Shown: piece after piece, positions 1-5,848 of the stretch | Layout: each line of letters starts with the position of its first letter | How positions within the stretch are numbered: the stretch's first letter is position 1 | DNA from: Candidatus Omnitrophota bacterium | GTDB taxonomy: Bacteria; Omnitrophota; Gorgyraeia; Zapsychrales; Fredricksoniimonadaceae | NCBI GenBank assembly: GCA_016206745.1 | Contig: JACQQW010000007.1 | Span: forward strand, 1 to 7,094 | DNA: 7,094 bases | Direction of reading: 5' to 3' | Position numbers and translations under genes: made by a program | Notes under the pieces: generated by a model | Databases searched by the model: none | What the model saw: only the letters and a program-made list of their open reading frames with translations | Told to the model about the DNA's origin: nothing

Positions 1-910
1 ACCGTCCGTCCGCAATTTCCTTTTGGTGGACGGCGACAGGGCCGGTGACAACCCTTCGACCCTCCAGTTGTGGGGACCTTTCAGCGATGGACAAAAAGGA
101 AAATTCCAGATGGTCGTGCGCGGCAACCACCCTTCCGCCACATATAAGGACGCCTTCGACTTTTCTATATTTGACGGGACCGCGTGGAAGGAAAGAATGA
201 TGCGTTTTACCAGAGACGGAAAAGTCGCGTTCATGGAAGGTAATGTCGGGATCGGAATCATGAATGCTCAGCGCAAACTTGTTGTGCAGAATGACACCCA
301 GGTCGATGCCAGTACGGCCCTGGCCCTTTACAATGTGGATCCTAACAATAATACCGATACGGTCATTTCATTTCGCGGCGACACCACCGGAAGCGGAGGC
401 GCCGGTTTTAAAGAACTAAGCGCCATCCAGAGCAAAACAATCACCCATAACAACAATACTGCCGCCTCTTCCCTGTCCTTTTGGAACATGGACGGGGCAG
501 GGACCCTGCGCAATAGAATACAAATTATGCCCAATGGCAATGTCGGTATTAGTGTGGCAGATCCCCAGGCCAAACTGCATATCGGCGGCACAGCAGGGAC
601 CGACGGCATCATGTTTCCGGATGGGACGGTTCAGACGACGGCAAACACGGCAAACAGAAATAGCTCTAATGTTGCTTGCGCCGGTTCGGCGTCTTACTGT
701 ATCGTCACCGCTACAAACGTCCTTTATAGGGTAAATAATAATGCTGGTACATTTATTATTGCTTATCCCGCATCCGGGGTTCAACCGTCTTCTAATGTTG
801 CTTGCGCCGATTCGGCGTCTTACTGTATCGTCACCGCTACAAACGTCCTTTATAGGGTAAATAATAATGCTGGTACAGTTATTGCTTATCCCGCATCCGG
901 GGTTCAATAA
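1..910 (+). CDS. Fibre/adhesin-like surface protein, 3' end only
   Basis: The reading frame is open from base 2 to the TAA at 908-910, giving 302 visible residues, so the 5' end lies outside the window. The TTG at 23 is internal to the frame and should not be taken as the start. Two repeats of the type 'GNVGIG...KL.V' are visible (239-256 and 536-553), and the second leads into GIMFPDGTVQTTA (605-643). This pattern is known from phage tail-fibre-like and bacterial surface proteins built from short beta-rich repeats, often trimeric. The usual C-terminal peptidase S74-type chaperone domain is absent. Instead the protein ends in two near-identical repeats of 42 and 40 residues, each with two cysteines. 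No signal peptide can be judged because the N-terminus is missing. Function as an extracellular or cell-surface protein is inferred from the motif style only; the specific ligand is unknown. Confidence 0.7.
   Translation, partial: PSVRNFLLVDGDRAGDNPSTLQLWGPFSDGQKGKFQMVVRGNHPSATYKDAFDFSIFDGTAWKERMMRFTRDGKVAFMEGNVGIGIMNAQRKLVVQNDTQVDASTALALYNVDPNNNTDTVISFRGDTTGSGGAGFKELSAIQSKTITHNNNTAASSLSFWNMDGAGTLRNRIQIMPNGNVGISVADPQAKLHIGGTAGTDGIMFPDGTVQTTANTANRNSSNVACAGSASYCIVTATNVLYRVNNNAGTFIIAYPASGVQPSSNVACADSASYCIVTATNVLYRVNNNAGTVIAYPASGVQ
662..907 (+). repeat. Tandem in-frame duplication encoding the surface protein C-terminus
   Basis: Unit 1 is 662-787 (42 codons) and unit 2 is 788-907 (40 codons, followed directly by the stop). 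Both encode SSNVACA(G/D)SASYCIVTATN... to ...YPASGVQ. After the differing first codon (AGC/TCT) the only differences are GGT/GAT, one T/G change, and one missing codon in unit 2 in the run after GGTACA; unit 1 also has an extra CCG (Pro) at its end. Near identity at synonymous positions points to a recent duplication rather than ancient repeat architecture. Each unit has two cysteines, at unit positions 6 and 13. Confidence 0.93.
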
Positions 911-932
911 CTCTTAGACCGTTTCCACCTTA
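903..932 (+). repeat. Direct repeat, copy 1 (overlaps stop of the surface gene)
   Basis: This 30-base segment begins in the last codons of the surface-protein gene, includes its TAA stop, and contains ACTCTTAGACCGTTTC. It matches 1065-1094 at 27 of 30 positions by direct comparison, with an offset of 162 bases. Copy 1 sits 5 bases before the first GGGGACA hairpin motif. Confidence 0.88.
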
Positions 933-937
933 GGAAT

Positions 938-958
938 AATAGGGGACAGCGCCCTATT
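938..958 (+). repeat. REP-like hairpin motif, copy A
   Basis: The segment reads AATAGGG, then a 7-base spacer GACAGCG, then CCCTATT, so the two outer heptamers are perfect reverse complements and form a small stem-loop. Its core AATAGGGGACAG (938-949) recurs as a perfect 12-base inverted match at 1117-1128. The shape, a short imperfect palindrome in an intergenic region repeated elsewhere in the window, resembles REP sequences mobilised by REP-associated Y1 tyrosine transposases (RAYTs). No such transposase is in the window. Confidence 0.7.
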
Positions 959-1064
959 TCTTCTTCTCCTCGCTTTTTGATTTATCCGACTTTCCCGCAG
1001 AATGGGGTAAACAATGGTGCCATTCCCAATTCCTTATCTTCTTCTGCTTGACTGGGAAAAAAGA

Positions 1065-1094
1065 TTCTATAACTCTTAGACCGTTTCTACTTTA
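1065..1094 (+). repeat. Direct repeat, copy 2
   Basis: Second copy of the 903-932 segment, with the core ATAACTCTTAGACCGTTTC (1069-1087) identical to 907-925 and two C/T changes just after it. Unlike copy 1 it is not coding. It lies 13 bases before the inverted GGGGACA copy, so direct repeat and hairpin motif occur together at both ends of the 911-1128 segment. Confidence 0.88.
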
Positions 1095-1096
1095 CC

Positions 1097-1110
1097 ATTG
1101 CCGCGGCAAT
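1097..1110. repeat. Perfect 14-bp palindrome
   Basis: ATTGCCGCGGCAAT equals its own reverse complement over all 14 bases. It overlaps the end of the inverted GGGGACA motif at 1108 and lies about 55 bases upstream of the candidate -35 element. It could be a dimeric repressor/activator site or part of the repeat element; the sequence does not decide between them. Confidence 0.6.
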
Positions 1111-1128
1111 TAGTTCCTGTCCCCTATT
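1108..1128 (-). repeat. REP-like motif, copy B (inverted)
   Basis: Read on the minus strand this is AATAGGGGACAGGAACTAAT plus one T. It shares a perfect 12-base block with copy A in opposite orientation and the ...CTAATT end with the copies at 5789-5848. Its own internal stem is imperfect. With copy A it brackets about 170 bases. Confidence 0.7.
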
Positions 1129-1164
1129 CAATGCTCAATCTCCCACAAAGTCCTAAAAAGCCCC

Positions 1165-1192
1165 TTGTTTTATCCGAAATATGTGTTATATT
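1165..1192 (+). promoter_or_regulatory. Candidate sigma70-type extended -10 promoter for the 99-aa gene and mutSL
   Basis: TTGTTT (1165-1170) and TATATT (1187-1192, 5 of 6 matches to TATAAT) are separated by 16 bases. The -10 is preceded by TGT (1184-1186), the TGn of an extended -10 element, which would compensate for the poor -35. Transcription would begin near 1198-1200, leaving a leader of under 20 bases that just contains the ribosome binding site. I see no other good promoter before mutS, so this could drive all three plus-strand genes. Called by eye only. Confidence 0.42.
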
Positions 1193-1203
1193 TGAAACAG
1201 GTA

Positions 1204-1209
1204 AAAGGA
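1204..1209 (+). promoter_or_regulatory. Ribosome binding site of the 99-aa gene
   Basis: AAAGGA lies 6 bases before the ATG at 1216. It is the clearest Shine-Dalgarno-like site in the window and supports this start. The mutS start has only an AGG 12 bases upstream, so ribosome loading for the run may depend on this gene. Confidence 0.6.
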
Positions 1210-1215
1210 TAAATT

Positions 1216-1515
1216 ATGTCTGTGATTGCCATTCCAAACATTTTAAAAAATAAACTCGGCGAAGAGGCCACCGACGCTTTGGTGGTGGTGCTCGAAAAAA
1301 TTGAACATGAATTTAAAGATTCGATTGTCGAGAATGTCGAAATCCGTTTTGAAAAACGCCTTGCCGAAGAATGCGCCAAACTCAGAACTGAAATGAATGG
1401 CCTGCGGGTTGAAATGCATGCCCTGCGCGCGGACATCATCCGCTGGATGTTTTTATTCTGGATCGGCCAGCTGGCCAGCATCATCGCCGTTTTCTCTTTC
1501 TTTTTCAAACATTGA
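1216..1515 (+). CDS. Small coiled-coil protein with C-terminal membrane anchor
   Basis: This 99-residue protein begins MSVIAIPNILKNKLGEEATD and has a charged, heptad-like region from about residue 25 to 76, rich in Glu, Lys, Arg and Leu, consistent with a coiled coil. Residues 77-97 are a single hydrophobic segment (starting WMFLFWIGQLAS) followed only by Lys-His, so it looks tail-anchored in the inner membrane with the coiled coil in the cytoplasm. The layout resembles small bacterial DUF1640/CCDC90-like proteins; that resemblance is from memory and the function of such proteins is not established. The start is supported by AAAGGA at 1204-1209. The gene ends 29 bases before mutS on the same strand with no terminator between them, so co-transcription is likely. 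It carries no catalytic motif I can recognise, and whether it has anything to do with mismatch repair is unknown. Confidence 0.8.
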   Translation: MSVIAIPNILKNKLGEEATDALVVVLEKIEHEFKDSIVENVEIRFEKRLAEECAKLRTEMNGLRVEMHALRADIIRWMFLFWIGQLASIIAVFSFFFKH

Positions 1516-1544
1516 TATCTTAGCCCTTCAGGCCTTTCCGGATC

Positions 1545-4073
1545 ATGGAAACCACTGCAACGCCGATGCTTCGGCAATACCGGGACATCAAGTCCCGGCA
1601 CCAGGACTGCATTTTATTTTTCCGCCTGGGTGATTTTTATGAGATGTTTTTTGAAGATGCCAAAGAAGCTTCCGCCCTCTTAGACCTGGTGCTGACTTCC
1701 CGCGGCCAGGACGCCGCCGGCAAAATCCCCATGTGCGGCATTCCGTTCCACTGCGCCGATGGTTATATTGCCAAACTCATTAAAGCGGGCAAGAAAGTCG
1801 CCATTTGCGAACAGGTTGAAGATCCGGCTCAGGCCAAAGGCATTGTCAAACGCGATGTCATCCGGGTGATCACTGCCGGGACGTATTTGGACGATTCCAC
1901 AGACTCGCGGTACCTATTGTCCTTATCGCCTCATAAAACCGGTGCCATGGGGTTTGCTTTTTGCGATACGGCCGGCGGGACCATCCAGGCCAACCTCCTG
2001 TCCCATCCCCATCAAGCCGTGGAATTGCTGGCCAAACTGCCGGTCTTTGAATGCATTTATCCGGAATCCGCCGAAGATGCGGTCAAAGAACTGCTGGCCC
2101 ATCCTCTGTTGAAACCAAAAAACATCCTGCTGACCGGCTATCATGACTGGTGCTTTAACCCGGAGATGGCCGGAAAATCATTGTGCAGTCATTTGGGAGT
2201 TTTGAACTTGAACGGATTTGGGATCGAGACGCTCCCCCAGGCCCAAAGCGCCTGCGGCGCCCTCTTAGAATATGTGCGGGCCATGAATAAGACCCCGCTC
2301 AAACATATCAACCGCATTGCCCTTTATGCCAGTGACGACTATGTATTTATTTCACCGGCCGCGCATTACGGCCTGGAATTGGAACATGTCTTGCGCGCCC
2401 TGGATTTGACCAAAACCCCCATGGGGCGGCGGGCCTTTCGTTTCTGGTTATATCATCCGCTTAAACAGGTGCCGGCCATTCATGAGCGCCAGAGTGCCGT
2501 GGCGCTTTTGCGCGATCAAAACGGCGCGGCGCAAAAACTGGATGAACTGCTTAAAAACATGCCGGATTTGGAAAAAGCCTTGTCCCGTTTAAGCTGCGGC
2601 TGCTCTTCAATCAAAGACATTCTGGCCCTGCGCCAGGGGTTGCTGCGCGCCCCGTTGATTGCGGAGGCCTTGCAGACTTTGGACCATCCGCTGCTGAAGG
2701 CCGACGATGTGCCTGCACTGCGGACCCTGTTGACCAAAAATATTAACCCCGAAGTGCCCTTGAGCAAACCGGAAGGAAAAATTATTCAGGCGGGGATCAA
2801 TCAAGAACTCGATGAACTGCGCGCGATCCAGGAAAACGGCCGCCTTTGGCTTTCCCAATTCCAGGCCCGGGAGATCAAAAACACCGGCATATCGTCGCTC
2901 AAGGTAGGGTTTAACAATGTGTTCGGGTATTACATTGAAATCACCCGGGCCCATCAAAAATCCGTGCCCGGTCATTATATACGCAAACAAACCCTGGTCA
3001 GCGGCGAGCGTTATATCACCCCGGAACTCAAAGAATATGAAGAAAAAATCCTCACCGCGCAGGACAAAATTCTGGCCATTGAAAAACGCATTCTGGCCGG
3101 CATAGAACACCAAATCCTCGACCAGTCCCCAGCTGTGCGCCGTTTTTGTGAGGCCCTGGCAGCGGCCGACTGTCTTCTTTCTTTAAATAAACTCTTCGGG
3201 TTTGGCAATTACGTTCTGCCGCAGGTCAACAGCGGTGATGCCATCGACATCAAGGAAGGCAGGCACCCCATCGTCGAAAAAACCGTCCATGAGGCCTTCA
3301 CCCCCAATGACACGCTGTTGGATGCCACGGACAATCATTTGATCATTTTGACCGGCCCCAATATGGCGGGCAAAAGCACCTATATCCGCCAGACGGCCCT
3401 GCTGGTGATCATGGCCCAAATGGGCGCGCCCATTCCGGCAAGCTCGGCGGCCATCGGTGTCGTGGACAAAATATTCACGCGCATCGGCGCCCACGATGAA
3501 ATTGCCAGGGGACAATCCACCTTCATGGTGGAAATGACCGAGACCGCCCATGTCCTTAACAATCTAACGCCACGTTCTTTGGTCATCCTTGACGAGATCG
3601 GCCGCGGCACGTCAACGTCCGATGGGCTGTCCCTGGCCTGGGCCCTGGCGGAACATATGCATAAACAAAATGTGCGCACGCTGTTTGCCACCCACTTTCA
3701 TGAATTGACCGCCCTGGCCGGCCGGTTTGAAGGAGTCAAAAATTACAATGTGGCGGTCAAGGAATGGAAAGACAAAATCATTTTCCTGCATAAAATCGTG
3801 CCCGGCGGCAGCGACGACAGTTACGGCATTTACGTGGCCAAACTCGCCGGCATTCCGGAAACTGTGATCAAACGGTCCAAGGAAATTTTGTCTGAGCTGG
3901 AGCTTGGCGCGGCTGCGCCTTATCGTAAACAAGACACTCAAATGCATTTATTCGCGCCCGCGGCCAGTCCCGCGAATGACGAACTCCGCGCGGCGTTGGA
4001 AGCGGTGGATGTCAATGCATTGACACCTTTGGAAGCATTGAAATTATTGGATGAATTAAAGAAAAAAATATGA
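1545..4073 (+). CDS. mutS: DNA mismatch repair protein MutS
   Basis: Complete MutS of 842 residues, close to the usual size for bacterial MutS1. It recognises mismatches and small loops in DNA and, after ATP binding, recruits MutL. The N-terminal domain has the mismatch reader GDFYE, with Phe31 and Glu33 matching the known Phe-X-Glu. Connector, lever and clamp domains follow (roughly residues 120-565). The ABC-type ATPase domain has Walker A GPNMAGKST (604-612, Lys610), Walker B LVILDEIGRGTST (Asp683-Glu684) and the H-loop ATHFHEL (His717). QMHLF at 799-803 fits the beta-clamp-binding pentapeptide found near MutS C-termini, and the last 30 residues match the usual helical tail (LTPLEALKLLDEL). 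ATG 1545 is the only usable start after the in-frame TAG at 1521, although its Shine-Dalgarno is poor (AGG 12 bases upstream). The stop overlaps the mutL start. No damaged motif is visible. Confidence 0.98.
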   Translation: METTATPMLRQYRDIKSRHQDCILFFRLGDFYEMFFEDAKEASALLDLVLTSRGQDAAGKIPMCGIPFHCADGYIAKLIKAGKKVAICEQVEDPAQAKGIVKRDVIRVITAGTYLDDSTDSRYLLSLSPHKTGAMGFAFCDTAGGTIQANLLSHPHQAVELLAKLPVFECIYPESAEDAVKELLAHPLLKPKNILLTGYHDWCFNPEMAGKSLCSHLGVLNLNGFGIETLPQAQSACGALLEYVRAMNKTPLKHINRIALYASDDYVFISPAAHYGLELEHVLRALDLTKTPMGRRAFRFWLYHPLKQVPAIHERQSAVALLRDQNGAAQKLDELLKNMPDLEKALSRLSCGCSSIKDILALRQGLLRAPLIAEALQTLDHPLLKADDVPALRTLLTKNINPEVPLSKPEGKIIQAGINQELDELRAIQENGRLWLSQFQAREIKNTGISSLKVGFNNVFGYYIEITRAHQKSVPGHYIRKQTLVSGERYITPELKEYEEKILTAQDKILAIEKRILAGIEHQILDQSPAVRRFCEALAAADCLLSLNKLFGFGNYVLPQVNSGDAIDIKEGRHPIVEKTVHEAFTPNDTLLDATDNHLIILTGPNMAGKSTYIRQTALLVIMAQMGAPIPASSAAIGVVDKIFTRIGAHDEIARGQSTFMVEMTETAHVLNNLTPRSLVILDEIGRGTSTSDGLSLAWALAEHMHKQNVRTLFATHFHELTALAGRFEGVKNYNVAVKEWKDKIIFLHKIVPGGSDDSYGIYVAKLAGIPETVIKRSKEILSELELGAAAPYRKQDTQMHLFAPAASPANDELRAALEAVDVNALTPLEALKLLDELKKKI

Positions 4074-5788
4074 ACAAAGTCCACGTCCTTCCCCCGGACG
4101 TCATCGCCAAAATCGCCGCCGGAGAGGTGGTTGACCGCCCCGCCTCCGTGGTCAAAGAGCTCCTGGAAAATTCCATCGATGCCGGGGCCGCCATCATCGA
4201 AATCCATTTAAAAGACGCGGGCAAAGAACTCATCCACATCAAGGACAATGGCTGCGGCATTTCCCGGGGGGACATCGAACGCCTGTTCCAGCGCCATGCC
4301 ACCAGTAAAATTCAAAACATTGAAGATCTGGAAGCGCTGGCCTCCATGGGCTTCCGCGGGGAGGCCCTGTATTCCATCGCCGCGGTCGCCGACATCGCCT
4401 TGCGCAGTCAAACAGCCGGCGCCAAAGAAGCGTGGTCCGTGCATGTGCGTGCCGGCCAACGCCTGGACCTTGCGCCCGCGGCGCCATCGGGCGCCGGCAC
4501 GGACATCCAGATCCGAGAACTGTTCTTCAACACCCCGGCCCGGCGCAAATTTCTAAAAAGCAATGCTTCGGAAATCAACCACATCACCGGCATTATTGTG
4601 CCCTATGCGCTCATTTATCCGGACAAAAGGTTTGTCTTGACCCATGCCGGGCGCTCCCTGCTGGATTTCCAACCCGCGTCCAGCCGTTTGGACCGGGCCG
4701 CGGCCGCGCTTTCTCTGGAAGAAAAACATTTCCTCCAGGTTTCGCATAATTACCCGCAAGAACAAATGTCCGTCAAAGCCATTTTGGGCAATATCAATAT
4801 CCAGCGTCCCCGCCGGGACACGCAGTACATTTTTATCAATGGCCGCCCGGTCGAGCACAAGGCATTGAGCTTCACCATGAATGACGTGTACCGCGCTGTT
4901 TTTCCGCCCGGGATTTACCCCGTCTTCATTCTGGACATCCACGTAGACCCGGCCAATGTGGACGTCAATATCCACCCTGCCAAACGGGAAGTCAAAATCA
5001 AAGATGAAGCCAAACTCTGTTCGATGGTGCGGCATTTAAGCGAAGACACCCTCATGCGTTACGGCGAGGCCAAAAGCATGGAGGCCGGGCCGGCGTCTTT
5101 TTATCAACCTGCTTCCATGATAAACGAACCGCCCGGCACTGACTTTTTCGGACAATTGCCCGACCTGTTTAAAAATGCCGGGACAACCCTGCCCGCTGCC
5201 TTCCAGGCGCCGTCAGGCGGAGATTTACGGACGAAATTTGCCGGCGCCCGGTTCATAGGTTCTTTTGTCCGTAAATACCTGTTGTTTGAAGAAGGGACTT
5301 CTTTATTCCTCGTCGACCAACATGCCGCGCAAGAGCGGATCATGTTTGAACAGTTCCATAAACAAATTGAAACAGGAAAAGTAGAGGTCCAGCATTTACT
5401 GACGCCTGTTCTGATTAAATTCAGCATCCCGGAGCGGGTGGCCTGGGACGAGGCCGGCGAGAAACTGAAAGAATTTGGGATTGAAACCGCTTTATTCGAT
5501 GAAGAAACCCTGGCCGTGCACACCCAGCCGGTACTCCTTAAAAATATCGAAAACGCCGTGCGCACACTACTGTCCGGCAATGACATCGCCCGCTGCGACC
5601 GCGCGACCATCGCCCGCCGGGCCTGCAAAGCCTCCATCGTGGCCGGTGACGCATTAAACCCGCAGCAGGCTGATTATCAGCGCCGGCAATTGATCGCCTG
5701 CCAGGACCCCTTCACCTGCCCCCACGGCAGACCGACGGTCGTCGAACTCAAAGAAAACTTCCTCGACAAACAATTCATGCGGATTTAA
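4070..5788 (+). CDS. mutL: DNA mismatch repair protein MutL, endonuclease type
   Basis: Complete MutL of 572 residues, slightly short for the family because the linker between domains (about 335-380) is brief. The N-terminal GHKL ATPase shows KELLENSIDAGA (Glu30 catalytic, Asn34), DNGCGI (Asp59), HATSKI (76-81) and GFRGEAL (94-100). The C-terminal dimerisation domain has DQHA(X)2E(X)4E at 416-427, the metal-binding nicking motif of MutL proteins from bacteria without MutH, backed by ACKAS (518-522) and CPHGRP (550-555). QHLLTP (441-446) fits the QXX(L/I)XP beta-clamp-binding motif. MutL couples MutS to strand removal and here should nick the daughter strand itself. The ATG at 4070 overlaps the mutS stop by four bases (ATGA), indicating translational coupling and matched supply. 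The Shine-Dalgarno is only a purine-rich A run. The TAA is immediately followed by an inverted repeat. Confidence 0.98.
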   Translation: MNKVHVLPPDVIAKIAAGEVVDRPASVVKELLENSIDAGAAIIEIHLKDAGKELIHIKDNGCGISRGDIERLFQRHATSKIQNIEDLEALASMGFRGEALYSIAAVADIALRSQTAGAKEAWSVHVRAGQRLDLAPAAPSGAGTDIQIRELFFNTPARRKFLKSNASEINHITGIIVPYALIYPDKRFVLTHAGRSLLDFQPASSRLDRAAAALSLEEKHFLQVSHNYPQEQMSVKAILGNINIQRPRRDTQYIFINGRPVEHKALSFTMNDVYRAVFPPGIYPVFILDIHVDPANVDVNIHPAKREVKIKDEAKLCSMVRHLSEDTLMRYGEAKSMEAGPASFYQPASMINEPPGTDFFGQLPDLFKNAGTTLPAAFQAPSGGDLRTKFAGARFIGSFVRKYLLFEEGTSLFLVDQHAAQERIMFEQFHKQIETGKVEVQHLLTPVLIKFSIPERVAWDEAGEKLKEFGIETALFDEETLAVHTQPVLLKNIENAVRTLLSGNDIARCDRATIARRACKASIVAGDALNPQQADYQRRQLIACQDPFTCPHGRPTVVELKENFLDKQFMRI

Positions 5789-5848
5789 GAATTAAGGGGA
5801 CATGTACCTAATTCTTCATTCTCAATTAGGTACGTGTCCCCTTAATTC
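5789..5848. repeat. Inverted repeat between convergent genes (REP-like copies C and D)
   Basis: The left arm 5789-5813 and right arm 5824-5848 are 25-base reverse complements with one difference (T at 5803 opposite G, a permitted G-U pair in RNA), around a 10-base loop. Each arm is a copy of the GGGGACA...CCTAATT motif also seen at 938-958 and 1108-1128. The left arm begins one base after the mutL stop and the right arm overlaps the end of the minus-strand gene. The hairpin would be strong in either transcript and may end or protect both mRNAs, but neither side has the T-run of a standard intrinsic terminator. A pair of inverted REP copies (a REPIN-like unit) is the better description. Confidence 0.85.

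Larger units (their letters stand above)
911..1215. other. Repeat-rich intergenic region without a convincing gene
   Basis: I see no credible coding region in these 305 bases. The stretch holds, from left to right: most of the first direct repeat, a hairpin-forming GGGGACA motif at 938-958, a pyrimidine-rich run near 955-975, a weak 6-bp hairpin (GAATGG 1000-1005 with CCATTC 1020-1025), the second direct repeat at 1065-1094, a perfect palindrome at 1097-1110, the inverted GGGGACA motif at 1108-1128, and a candidate promoter at 1165-1192. No strong hairpin followed by a T-run terminates the upstream gene. The centre could be the remains of a small non-autonomous mobile element, which is inference. 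Confidence 0.7.

Noticed and set aside
23..25. TTG as start codon of the left-edge gene
   Set aside because: The frame is open upstream to base 2 with no stop and no ribosome binding site near 23, so the gene is cut by the window edge.
416..907. Minus-strand frame of 163 codons opposite the surface-protein gene
   Set aside because: It mirrors the tandem duplication of the plus-strand gene and shows no family motif; it is a shadow frame.
1000..1025. Hairpin GAATGG/CCATTC as terminator of the surface gene
   Set aside because: Only 6 base pairs with a 14-base loop and no T-run; likely chance.
903..1094. CRISPR-like repeat-spacer array
   Set aside because: Only two copies, 162 bases apart, one overlapping a coding end; no regular spacing and no cas gene.
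2607..5035. Several long minus-strand frames opposite mutS and mutL (for example 2607-3113, 3183-3551, 4553-5035)
   Set aside because: They lie antisense to clearly real, motif-complete genes and have no recognisable domains; long antisense frames are expected from this codon use.
5789..5848. Standard rho-independent terminator for mutL
   Set aside because: The stem is strong but no T-run follows it on either strand, and both arms match motifs found elsewhere in the window, so a REP-like repeat fits better.
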